Shown one piece after another: positions 1-7,484 of a stretch of DNA of 64,000 nt. Each line of letters begins with the position of its first letter. The first letter of the stretch is position 1. The stretch is taken from NCBI GenBank assembly GCA_015493525.1, contig WGCY01000009.1, positions 1 through 64,000 of the forward strand, given 5' to 3'. The position numbers and the translations under genes are program-made. This DNA comes from Bacteroidales bacterium (GTDB lineage: Bacteria; Bacteroidota; Bacteroidia; Bacteroidales; F082). The notes beneath the pieces were generated by a model, which made no database searches, was not told where the DNA came from, and saw only the letters and a list, made by a program, of their open reading frames with translations.

Positions 1-424
1 CGGATTTTTTACCACCAAGGAACACGAAGGACAACACAAAGGATACCAAGGATTTTGCAAAAAAAAATAACACCTAACTTCTTCAACGCTTAACGCCTAA
101 CTTTTTTAACCACGAAGGAACACAAAGGACACCACGAAGGACACCAAGGAGGTATTTCTCAGACATTCTTTTTTCTCCCAGCGTTCAACCCTGAGGCAAT
201 CAGCGTTGGCCATTACGGGGGGCATTGCCGTGAGGGTCTTCGCATTTTTTTTATCGTTTAGCTCTGAGACAATTAGCGAAAGCTTTGCGGGCGGTAATTG
301 TCGTGAGAGCCTTCGTGTTTTGAAACGGAAAACATTTGTTGCAAAGATTCTCACAGCTTGTCCCGTTCCAAACGGGGCCGCACGCTTCCCACATTCCCCG
401 CCCCATGCGACTCAGAAATAAACG
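1..424. repeat. Long dispersed repeat R1, left copy
   Basis: This stretch is nearly identical to 3220-3645: both run from CGGATTTTTT through CACGAAGG/CACAAAGG heptamer-like motifs, a TTTTTT-rich spacer, two hairpin elements and a CCCGTT/AACGGG mini-hairpin, ending at CAGAAATAAACG. The copy may begin before the window. No convincing gene lies in it; short open frames here have no family match that I can see. Confidence 0.85.
188..310. repeat. Paired hairpin elements (type 1 and type 2)
   Basis: Type 1 (188-237) has outer stem ACCCT/AGGGT, an internal loop GA opposite GTG, and inner stem GGCAAT/ATTGCC. Type 2 (261-310) has outer stem GCTCT/AGAGC, the same GA/GTG internal loop and inner stem GACAATT/AATTGTC. 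A further CGTTT/AAACG pairing (255-259 with 323-327) encloses type 2. Both types recur further along the first 4.1 kb with compensatory base changes. Confidence 0.7.
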
Positions 425-440
425 GATGGTGGATATTTAT

Positions 441-730
441 TATCGTTTAGCTCTGAAACAATTAGCGAGAGCCTGGCGGGCAGGAATTGTTGTGAGAGCC
501 TTCGGGTTTTGAAACGGAAAACCACAAAGTCCCACCAAGGATATTCACAAAGTCTCACCAAGTTTTTCCCAACGAATTACACCAATTACACGAATCTTTT
601 TATCCCTCTGTCCCTTCGTCTCTTCGTCACTCTCACCCTCTCATCCTCTCACCTTTTCACCCTTTCACCCTTTCACCCCCTCATTCCTTCGTGCCTCCTT
701 TGTGAAACCCCTTCGTGCCCCTTCGTGGTA
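441..730. repeat. Dispersed repeat R2 with hairpin and C/T-rich tail
   Basis: Closely matches 4051-4361. It opens with a type 2 hairpin (450-499: GCTCT/AGAGC, GA/GTG loop, AACAATT/AATTGTT), continues with CACCAAGG-like motifs and the phrase ATTACACGAATC, then becomes an almost purine-free C/T tract (about 600-690) made of TTCGTC and TTTCACCC units. I see no gene. Confidence 0.8.
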
Positions 731-740
731 AAAGTTAAAC

Positions 741-910
741 CAAAAAGGAACACCAAGGATATTCACGAAGTCCCACCAAGGTTTTTTCCCAACGAATGGC
801 ACCAATTACACGAATCTTTTTATCCCTCTGTCCCTTCGTCTCTTCGTCTCTTCGTCCCTCTCACCTTTCACCCTCACACCCTCACACCTTTTCACCCCTT
901 CGTGGTTAAA
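741..910. repeat. Second R2-like copy and C/T-rich tract
   Basis: A partial repeat of R2 (AAGGATATTCACGAAGTCCCACCAAGG, then ATTACACGAATC and CCCTCTGTCCCTTCGTC units) ending in a C/T tract with CTCACACC and TTTTCACC words. It abuts the promoter of the next gene. Confidence 0.7.
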
Positions 911-923
911 CCAAAGAATTTTC

Positions 924-931
924 TACCTTTG
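924..931 (+). promoter_or_regulatory. Bacteroidota -7 promoter element
   Basis: TACCTTTG matches the Bacteroidota -7 consensus TAnnTTTG and lies 27 bases before the ATG at 958. The same octamer precedes the gene at 4539. No clear -33 TTG element is placed. Confidence 0.6.
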
Positions 932-957
932 CCCTACACCCCATAATAAAAGACAAA

Positions 958-2799
958 ATGCTAGAAAAAATAATCACCAAATCACAAAAACTAATGCGAA
1001 AGGGAACAGCGAAAGCTAAAAACTACGCCCGAAAAAACATTCTAACACCAATAATAATAGGAACAATAGGAATAGCAAGCATACTAAACCCCCAACAAAC
1101 AACAGCACAAACAATAAAAACAGACACCATATACGGAAACGGAATAATACAAACAATAGATAGTGCAACAAACAATTTTCTAGGAGACGTAACATTATAC
1201 CTAAGACCAGAAGAAAACAGCAAACTACCAGACACAACATACGAACTAAAAACAGACATAGATGGAATGACCGATTTCAACCTACCAATAAGCATAGACA
1301 CAATAACAACAGGAATAAAACAATACAAAAACCAAAAAAACATAAAAATATGGCCAAACCCAGCAAACGGATTCAACACAGAAACAACAAAAAACCAAAT
1401 AAAAGAAATAAAAATATACGACATACAAGGAAGAACAATAAAAGACGAACAAGAACAAAACACAAAACACGCATTCACAAGCCTAAAAAACCAACCAAAC
1501 GGAACATACATATACGCAATAAAACTAGACAACAACAACACAATAACAGGAAAATTCATCAAAACAAACAAACCAGCAAGAAAAACAAACAACAACAACT
1601 ACAACAACACAACAAACAACAAACCACTAAACCTAAAAACAAACGAAATAAAAACAGCAAACTACTGGATCAAATGGGAAAAAAAAGGATACAAAACAGA
1701 CAGCACACTAAAAACAATAAAAGGAAAAACAGACTGGAGCCAAATAATAAACATATACCTAAACAAAAAAGCACCACTACCACCAGGAACAATAACATTC
1801 ACAAGCACAGCAAGAAGCCTAGACAGCCTAATAGCATACAACAACAAAGGAGACAGCATACCAGCACCACTAAAAGGAGCAATAGCATACCTAATAGACT
1901 TTAACAAAAATAAAGTAATAGGAATAGACACAACAGACGAAAACGGAAAATTCACATTCCACAAAATACCACAAAACATCGAAACAGTATTCCTAATAGG
2001 AAACAAAAAAGGATACTACTCATTCGGAGGAATACATTACATCACACCAAACAACATAAAAGCAGGAACAGACAGCACAATAGAAAACGTATTCAACGCA
2101 ACACTACCAAAAATAAGAATAACAACAAAAGGAGACACAGTACCAGCAAGCCACATAGCAGACCAAAACCTAGACGGAACAGTAATGGGAACAATGATAA
2201 TAGACTCAACAACATTAAAACCAATAACAGACACAACAGGAACAATAAAAATAGAATTCACAAAAAACAAAGACCCAACAAACACCTCATACGGAATGGA
2301 ATACACCCAAGCACAAAAAGACACAATAATAGCAAGAATACAAGAATACATAAGAGAAGAAGGAAACAGGTACAAAATACAAGTAGTAAACAAACTACCA
2401 AGAGACAAAAACGGAACAATAAGAACAGGAATACTAATAAGCCCAGGAAGCAACGCAACAAACGCCAGCCAAATAGAATACAAAACACCACTAGGAAAAA
2501 ACTACCCAACAATATGGGCGAAAATGCACCTATCACCAGGAGGAGAATACAAAGGAATAGTACACGAAATGAAAAGAGCATTCGGATTCGGGGAAACAAG
2601 CTACTCAAACAGCGTAATGAACCAATTCGCAAAAGTATACACAGCAGAGGACAAAGAAATAGGAAAACTAAGCAGAGATTATCACAGGTACGAATACCAC
2701 ACAATGCCCCACACACCAAAAAACACCATAATAACAAACCCGAACCTAAGCAACATAAGAGCAAAAGCATACACAGTGAAAGTGGCGAATGAAAAGTGA
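958..2799 (+). CDS. Exported protein with A/C-only wobble codons
   Basis: A 613-residue protein of unknown function. Residues about 28-51 form a hydrophobic stretch ending TTAQ, compatible with an export signal. Residues about 126-205 look like a T9SS sorting-type beta domain (WPNPANG, IKIYDIQGR, NGTYIYAI), but placed internally. After an Asn/Lys-rich linker come Ig/carboxypeptidase-regulatory-like segments (GIDTTDENGKFTF). Near residue 536, HEMKRAFGFGE resembles a metzincin HExxHxxGxxH motif with the second and third ligands missing. Codon choice is extreme: Ile is ATA, Leu CTA, Thr ACA, Gly GGA, Asn AAC, with almost no T or G at third positions until the final codons. It is flanked by R1/R2 repeats and a promoter-like TACCTTTG. 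A transferred or specially selected gene is possible. Real gene: likely; function: unknown. Confidence 0.75.
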   Translation: MLEKIITKSQKLMRKGTAKAKNYARKNILTPIIIGTIGIASILNPQQTTAQTIKTDTIYGNGIIQTIDSATNNFLGDVTLYLRPEENSKLPDTTYELKTDIDGMTDFNLPISIDTITTGIKQYKNQKNIKIWPNPANGFNTETTKNQIKEIKIYDIQGRTIKDEQEQNTKHAFTSLKNQPNGTYIYAIKLDNNNTITGKFIKTNKPARKTNNNNYNNTTNNKPLNLKTNEIKTANYWIKWEKKGYKTDSTLKTIKGKTDWSQIINIYLNKKAPLPPGTITFTSTARSLDSLIAYNNKGDSIPAPLKGAIAYLIDFNKNKVIGIDTTDENGKFTFHKIPQNIETVFLIGNKKGYYSFGGIHYITPNNIKAGTDSTIENVFNATLPKIRITTKGDTVPASHIADQNLDGTVMGTMIIDSTTLKPITDTTGTIKIEFTKNKDPTNTSYGMEYTQAQKDTIIARIQEYIREEGNRYKIQVVNKLPRDKNGTIRTGILISPGSNATNASQIEYKTPLGKNYPTIWAKMHLSPGGEYKGIVHEMKRAFGFGETSYSNSVMNQFAKVYTAEDKEIGKLSRDYHRYEYHTMPHTPKNTIITNPNLSNIRAKAYTVKVANEK

Positions 2800-2950
2800 A
2801 AAGTGAAAAGTGAAGAGTGAAAAGTGAAAAGTGAAAAGAGAAAAATGAAAAATGAAAAATGAAAAATGAAAAAGGAAAAAAAAAGAATAAAACAAAACAA
2901 AATGAAATAAAACAAAACAAAACAAAAAGAAACAGACAAAACAAAAAAGA
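2779..2950 (+). repeat. G/A-rich tandem heptamer tract
   Basis: The end of the preceding gene runs into tandem GTGAAAA/GTGAAGA units (about 2779-2840), then AAAAATG repeats, then AAAACAAAACAA repeats. The tract is nearly free of C and T up to about 2880, and is roughly the reverse complement of the C/T tracts upstream of the gene. The remaining bases to 3168 hold no gene that I can support. Confidence 0.8.
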
Positions 2951-3168
2951 GGGTCAAAAACACAAAGAACCACGCCCCACGCCAAACGCCGAACTCTGAA
3001 CGCAAAACGCTGAACTCCGGCATCCGGTCTTCCCGCCGCCCTGCCAAAACAGCCAAAGATTGGCAAGCACAGGGCTAAGATGGCGTGCGCCCAAAGCCAA
3101 AAGCACGCAACAAACTAATGTTCAGCAAGTTACAAAACGGAAAACCCAACCCCTCCATTCCCCGTTCA

Positions 3169-3216
3169 ACCCTGAGGCAATTAGGGCAGGTTGTGGGTTA
3201 GCATTGCCGTGAGGGT
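3169..3216. repeat. Hairpin element, type 1
   Basis: ACCCT/AGGGT outer stem, GA/GTG internal loop and GGCAAT/ATTGCC inner stem, with a loop sequence different from the other type 1 copies. It leads directly into the right R1 copy. Confidence 0.65.
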
Positions 3217-3219
3217 CTT

Positions 3220-3645
3220 CGGATTTTTTTACCACGAAGGAACACGAAGGACAACACAAAGGATACCAAGGATTTTGCAAAGAAAAATAACGCCTAACTT
3301 CTTCAACGCTTAATGCCTAACTTTTTTAACCACGAAGGAACACAAAGGACAACACGAAGGACACCAAGGTGGTATTTCTCAGATATTCTTTTTTCTCCCA
3401 CCGTTTAACCCTGAGGCAATTTGCGCTGACCTTTGCGGGTGGAAATTGCCGTGAGGGTCTTCGCATTTTTTTTATCGTTTAGCTCTGAAACAATTAGCGA
3501 GAGCCTGGCGGGCGGGAATTGTTGTGAGAGCCTTCAGGTTTTGAAACGGAAAACATTTTCAGCGCAGATTCTCACAGCTTGTCCCGTTCCAAACGGGGCC
3601 GCACGCTTCCCACATCACCCGCCCCGTGCGGCTCAGAAATAAACG
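3220..3645. repeat. Long dispersed repeat R1, right copy
   Basis: Near-identical to 1-424, in the same orientation. It contains a type 1 hairpin at 3408-3458 (inner stem GGCAATTT/AAATTGCC) and a type 2 hairpin at 3482-3531 (inner stem AACAATT/AATTGTT). The two R1 copies bracket the A/C-wobble gene; the GIY-YIG gene follows immediately. Confidence 0.85.
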
Positions 3646-3671
3646 AATAATGAGTATATTTGAAGAAGATT

Positions 3672-3968
3672 ATGGAACGGGGAGGATATACGTATATTAC
3701 CACAACAAAAAGAAACACCGTATTATATACCGGAGTAACGTCAGAACTTCGGACAAGAATATGCCAGCACAGGACCAAAGCGTATCCTAATTCATTTACA
3801 GCACGTTATAATGTGGACAAACTTGTTTACTTTGAATATTTTCATTACATAAGTGAAGCTTACGATCGGGAAAAACAAATTAAATCATGGAAACGGGATA
3901 AGAAAATAGCGTTAATCAACCGGTTTAATCCCGAATGGAAGGACTTGTATGATGAAATTGAAGAATGA
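3672..3968 (+). CDS. GIY-YIG domain nuclease-like protein
   Basis: A 98-residue single-domain protein of the small UPF0213-like GIY-YIG type. The N-terminal strand pair reads YTYI...LYTG in place of GIY...YIG, followed by the conserved Arg/His region (TSELRTRICQHR), the acidic DRE (EAYDREKQIKSWKR) and the C-terminal PEWKDLY seen in this family. An in-frame TTG at 3660 would add four residues; the ATG at 3672 starts just before the domain and is preferred. It lies wholly between R1 and R2 repeat copies. Members of this family often sit beside dispersed repeats, but whether it acts on these repeats is a guess. Nuclease activity is inferred from the fold only. Confidence 0.85.
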   Translation: MERGGYTYITTTKRNTVLYTGVTSELRTRICQHRTKAYPNSFTARYNVDKLVYFEYFHYISEAYDREKQIKSWKRDKKIALINRFNPEWKDLYDEIEE

Positions 3969-3986
3969 TTTCCTTTCCCCCGTTTA

Positions 3987-4109
3987 ACCCTGAGGTAATC
4001 AGCGTTGGCCATTACGGGGGGCATTGCCGTGAGGGTCTTCGCATTTTTTTTATCGTTTAGCTCTGAAACAATTAGCGAGAGCCTGGCGGGTAGAAATTGT
4101 TGTGAGAGC
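3987..4109. repeat. Paired hairpin elements (type 1 and type 2)
   Basis: Type 1 at 3987-4036 has inner stem GGTAAT/ATTGCC, so a G-T (G.U in RNA) pair replaces one G-C of the other copies. Type 2 at 4060-4109 has AACAATT/AATTGTT. Both keep the GA/GTG internal loop. They follow the GIY-YIG stop codon by about 20 bases. Confidence 0.7.
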
Positions 4110-4470
4110 CTTCGGGTTTTGAAACGGAAAACCACCAAGTCCCACCAAGGATATTCACAAAGTCTCACCAAGTTTTTCCCAACGAATTGCACGAATTACA
4201 CGAATCTTTTTATCCCTCTGTCCCTTCGTCTCTTCGTCTCTTCGTCCCTTCGTCCCTTCGTCACTCTCACCCTCTCACCTTTTCACCTTTTCACCCTTTC
4301 ACCCTTTCACCCCCTCATTCCTTCGTGTCCCCTTTGTGAAACCCCTTCGTGTCCCTTCGTGGTTAATTTTTTCCTCATTTCTTCGTGTTCCTTTGTGAAA
4401 TCCCTTTGTGTTCCTTCGTGGTTAATTGTTCCTTCGTGGTTAAACTTCCTTCGTGGTTAATCCCTATATC
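4051..4470. repeat. Repeat R2, right copy, and TTCGTG tract
   Basis: Matches 441-730, with the same hairpin, CACCAAGG motifs and C/T tract, then continues as repeated CCTTCGTGTCC / CCTTCGTGGTTAA words to about 4460. Those words are the reverse complement of the AACCACGAAGG motifs at 108-155 and 3328-3375. No gene is supported here. Confidence 0.8.
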
Positions 4471-4511
4471 TTTCTCCGAAAAGGAAAAAGTCCGGGCAAA
4501 AAGAATTATCC

Positions 4512-4519
4512 TACCTTTG
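4512..4519 (+). promoter_or_regulatory. Bacteroidota -7 promoter element
   Basis: TACCTTTG, 20 bases before the ATG of the endonuclease I gene at 4539. Confidence 0.65.
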
Positions 4520-4538
4520 CCGCTAAAATTTTCTGCTT

Positions 4539-5585
4539 ATGAAGCGTTTACTGCTATCTGCGTGGTTTTTATTTCTTGGGTTTGTACTGGCAGCCCAGGT
4601 GCCTGCCGGCTATTACGATGCCGCATCCGGCTTAAAGGGCGATGCCCTGAAAACTGCTTTGTACAACATTATTAAAGGACAAAAAACCTATCCTTATACC
4701 AGTAACAGCAGCACCGATGTCTGGGATATCTTAAAAGAAACCGACCGTGATACGGCCAATGCTGCCAATGTCATCCTGCTTTATTCAGGGCGTTCTGTTA
4801 ATGCCGCACAAGAGTATAATTCGGGCAAAGGCTGGTCGCGTGAGCATGTGTGGGCAAAGTCGAGGGGCGATTTTGGAACGGAACCACCGGCGGGAACAGA
4901 TGTGAATAACCTCCGTCCGGTTGATGTCTCGGTGAACAGTACCCGGAGCAACCGTTGGTTCGATACCTGCTCTGTTTCTGTTGTTGATCACGGATTTGTT
5001 ACCGGAAGCTACAAGAGCAATACGCGATGGGTCTGGCAACCACGGAAAGAGGTGGTGGGCGATGTGGCCCGGATGATTTTTTATATGGCTACCCGGTACG
5101 AAGGCGAAAATGGGGAGCCTGATTTGCAGATAATTGATTATCTGCCCGAAGACAAGAGGTCTAAAAAACCACTGTTTGCCATGCTGCACACTTTGTTGAA
5201 ATGGAATGCAGAAGATCCGGTAGATAATTTTGAACGCCATCGTAATGATGTGGTTTATAGCTACCAGCATAACAGGAATCCGTTTATTGACCATCCTGAA
5301 TATGTACAGCTGATTTGGGGCGATTCAACTGTTTCGGGAGTTACCGCTCATGGACAAAAAACTTATCTTGTTTATCCCAATCCTGTTTCCGCTGTTCTCC
5401 ACTTTTCAGCCCCGAAGCAAAGTGAAAAATACCTTTATTCCATAAAGGGCAAATTGTTGAGATCAACCGAATCACAGCAGATGCAGGTGAGCGGTTTGCC
5501 TGCCGGAATTTATCTTCTCTTGTTTAAAGATAAAAATACGGGGAAAACCCTTGGCCGCCAAAAAGTGATAAAAGTACTTCGATGA
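4539..5585 (+). CDS. Secreted endonuclease I with T9SS sorting domain
   Basis: 348 residues. A signal peptide (MKRLLLSAWFLFLGFVLAAQ) precedes an endonuclease I (EndA/NucM-type) domain at about residues 22-260. The beta-beta-alpha-metal signature is visible as WSREHVWAKS (about 98-107) with the downstream DVNNLRPVD and STRSN elements typical of the family. Residues about 275-348 are a Por secretion tail (YPNPVSAVLHF, SIKGKLL, LPAGIYLLLF). It therefore probably cuts extracellular DNA or RNA at the cell surface or outside the cell, exported by Sec and then T9SS. Its stop codon overlaps the start of the next gene by four bases (ATGA), which suggests co-transcription, although the products are unrelated. 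Confidence 0.9.
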   Translation: MKRLLLSAWFLFLGFVLAAQVPAGYYDAASGLKGDALKTALYNIIKGQKTYPYTSNSSTDVWDILKETDRDTANAANVILLYSGRSVNAAQEYNSGKGWSREHVWAKSRGDFGTEPPAGTDVNNLRPVDVSVNSTRSNRWFDTCSVSVVDHGFVTGSYKSNTRWVWQPRKEVVGDVARMIFYMATRYEGENGEPDLQIIDYLPEDKRSKKPLFAMLHTLLKWNAEDPVDNFERHRNDVVYSYQHNRNPFIDHPEYVQLIWGDSTVSGVTAHGQKTYLVYPNPVSAVLHFSAPKQSEKYLYSIKGKLLRSTESQQMQVSGLPAGIYLLLFKDKNTGKTLGRQKVIKVLR

Positions 5586-6940
5586 GGGAAAAAAAGGTAG
5601 CCATCATCGGAGCCGGGATTACCGGTCTGGTAACCGCTTTTTATTTGAAAAAAGCCGGCATTGCCTTCAGGATTTTTGAGAAGACAAATCATATTGGGGG
5701 CGTGATAGAAACCTGTAGAAAAGATGGTTTTGTTTACGAAAAAGGCCCCAACAGCGGGGTCCTTGCCAACACGGAAACGGTTTCGTTTTTTGAAGACCTG
5801 GGCGGGAAATGTCAGCCCGAAATAGCGGATGCTTCATCAGCCAAACGGCTGATATGGAAAAATGGAAAATGGTATCCGTTGCCTTCCGGGATTATTGGCG
5901 GGATTACAACGCCCCTTTTCAGTACAAAAGACAAACTACGCCTGCTTGGCGAACCTTTTCGGAAGAGGGGTGCCAATCCCAATGAAACCCTTTCCCGGCT
6001 AGTTGTCCGGAGAATGGGGCGAAGTTTTCTCGATTATGCCATCGACCCTTTCATCCTCGGGATTTATGCCGGCGACCCGGCTTATATTGTTCCCAAATAT
6101 GCCCTTCCCAAATTATATAACCTGGAGCAGGAATATGGTAGTTTTATCGGTGGTGCCATTAAAAAGAAGCGGCAAAAGAAAAGCCCGCAAGAGCAAAAAG
6201 TTACGCGTGAAATCTTTTCCATTGAGAATGGACTGCAAAGGCTCACTGAAACGCTGACAGAAATTATAGGACGGGAAAACATTACGCTGGGATGCGAAAA
6301 TATCTTTGTGGAAGAAATCAACCGCGATTTTCGTGTTCATTTTGAAAAAAAGACAGAAGACTTTACCCACGTGGTGAGCACTATTGGCAGCGACAGGCTG
6401 CAGCGAATGTTCCCGTTTGTGGAGACAAAATCCTGGGAACCAATTGTCAACCTGCAATATGCAAAGGTTACCGAAGTGGCCATTGGGTATAAAAAATGGA
6501 AGGGGTTGCCGCTGGATGCCTTTGGCGGGCTAATTCCATTCAAAGAGGACCGGAATATTCTCGGTGTATTGTTTATGTCGGGCCAGTTCAAAAACAGGGC
6601 CCCCGATGGCGGGGCACTCCTGACAACTTTTGTCGGTGGAATGCGTAAGCCCTGGCTGGCAGATTTGCAGGGGGACGAACTTTTTCAGCTGATAAAAAAT
6701 GAACTGGAAATAACCATGGGCATTGGCAATGTTGAGCCGGACCTGTTTCAGTATTCCACTCACCGGCGGGCTATCGCCCAGTATGGTGCCGATTCGGAAG
6801 CACGTTTCAATGCAATTGAAACCATTGAATCGCAACATCGGGGGATGTACCTTGGCGGAAGCATACGCAATGGCATCGGCATGGCCGACAGGATAAAGCA
6901 GGCCCGTACTATGGCCGAAGACATTGCCCGGATTGAATAA
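5582..6940 (+). CDS. hemG: Protoporphyrinogen oxidase, FAD-dependent
   Basis: 452 residues of the flavin-dependent protoporphyrinogen oxidase family (oxygen-dependent HemY/PPOX type), which converts protoporphyrinogen IX to protoporphyrin IX in haem synthesis. The N-terminus is a dinucleotide-binding motif (AIIGAGITGL) followed by FEKTNHIGG and the substrate-side YEKGPNSG. The C-terminal FAD motif appears as GMYLGGSIRNGIGMADRI. No signal peptide is present, so the enzyme is expected on the cytoplasmic membrane face. It overlaps the preceding endonuclease gene by four bases. Other haem genes are not in the window. Confidence 0.9.
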   Translation: MREKKVAIIGAGITGLVTAFYLKKAGIAFRIFEKTNHIGGVIETCRKDGFVYEKGPNSGVLANTETVSFFEDLGGKCQPEIADASSAKRLIWKNGKWYPLPSGIIGGITTPLFSTKDKLRLLGEPFRKRGANPNETLSRLVVRRMGRSFLDYAIDPFILGIYAGDPAYIVPKYALPKLYNLEQEYGSFIGGAIKKKRQKKSPQEQKVTREIFSIENGLQRLTETLTEIIGRENITLGCENIFVEEINRDFRVHFEKKTEDFTHVVSTIGSDRLQRMFPFVETKSWEPIVNLQYAKVTEVAIGYKKWKGLPLDAFGGLIPFKEDRNILGVLFMSGQFKNRAPDGGALLTTFVGGMRKPWLADLQGDELFQLIKNELEITMGIGNVEPDLFQYSTHRRAIAQYGADSEARFNAIETIESQHRGMYLGGSIRNGIGMADRIKQARTMAEDIARIE

Positions 6941-7035
6941 CCGGCTTATTTAAACCTTTTTTATATTGCATAACGGGCTTTACAAAGGGGGCGTTTGTTT
7001 GTAATTTAGCCATTCAAAAATCCGAAAAATTAAAG

Positions 7036-7413
7036 ATGAAAATGAAAAAAGAACTTGTTCTTGATATTGTTTGTCCTTATTGCCATCATTCATTAATGGA
7101 TGAGGAGGTAAAAATAAAAGGAATTGCCAGTGTGGGCTTAAACGTTCGGCTGGAGGATAATAAAAAAGGAAAGGTTCATCTTTGTGCAGCATACGAATGC
7201 TTTGACCATCAGGTAGATTTGCCCGTAGCGGATGGCGAAATATTGGGCCTTTGCTGTCCGTATTGTCATAAAGAATTGCTTACATCGGAAACCTGTCAGG
7301 TTTGTGGTGCCCCCATGGCCGATTTGAGCTTGTCCACAGGCGGGTTTGTCAGGATATGTTCACGTTTTGGATGTTTCAATCATTTTCTCAGTCTTGAAAT
7401 CCCAGCCGTATAA
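7036..7413 (+). CDS. Small multi-cysteine zinc-ribbon-like protein
   Basis: 125 residues, family not recognised. Cysteine pairs appear as CPYCHHS (about 14-17), CAAYEC (about 55-60), CCPYCHKE (about 76-81), CQVCGAP (about 89-92) and CSRFGC (about 109-114), giving an internal duplication: CPYC followed by a C-x4-C then FDH/FNH in each half. This is the pattern of two zinc-binding knuckles, so a metal-binding, possibly redox or nucleic-acid-related cytoplasmic role is plausible but unproven. It stands alone between hemG and the citrate lyase genes, with about 95 bases upstream and 71 downstream. Confidence 0.7.
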   Translation: MKMKKELVLDIVCPYCHHSLMDEEVKIKGIASVGLNVRLEDNKKGKVHLCAAYECFDHQVDLPVADGEILGLCCPYCHKELLTSETCQVCGAPMADLSLSTGGFVRICSRFGCFNHFLSLEIPAV

Positions 7414-7455
7414 AAAATTCGGTCCCATCCCTATGGCCATTCGGAAAACAGAATG

Positions 7456-7463
7456 TATCTTTG
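7456..7463 (+). promoter_or_regulatory. Bacteroidota -7 promoter element
   Basis: TATCTTTG, ending 21 bases before the ATG at 7485. It overlaps an in-frame TTG at 7461, which argues against that codon as the start of the citrate lyase fusion. Confidence 0.6.
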
Positions 7464-7484
7464 AGCCTTAAAAGGAACATATCC

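Noticed and set aside
509-946. 145-codon frame in the R2 repeat and C/T tract
   Set aside because: The protein consists of Ser/Pro/His/Leu repeats from TTCGTC and TTTCACCC units; it duplicates at 4005-4460, as the repeat does. Not a gene.
1023-1598. Long minus-strand frame opposite the A/C-wobble gene
   Set aside because: It is open only because the plus-strand codon rule removes most antisense stops in that frame; its protein is a hydrophobic low-complexity string with no family look.
2258-2944. Minus-strand frame with very Phe/Leu-rich protein
   Set aside because: Produced by the G/A tandem tract and A-ending codons of the plus strand; no start context or domain.
3672-3968. Group I intron or retron linked to the GIY-YIG gene
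   Set aside because: No intron core or reverse transcriptase is visible; the gene sits in repeats, not in a split host gene.
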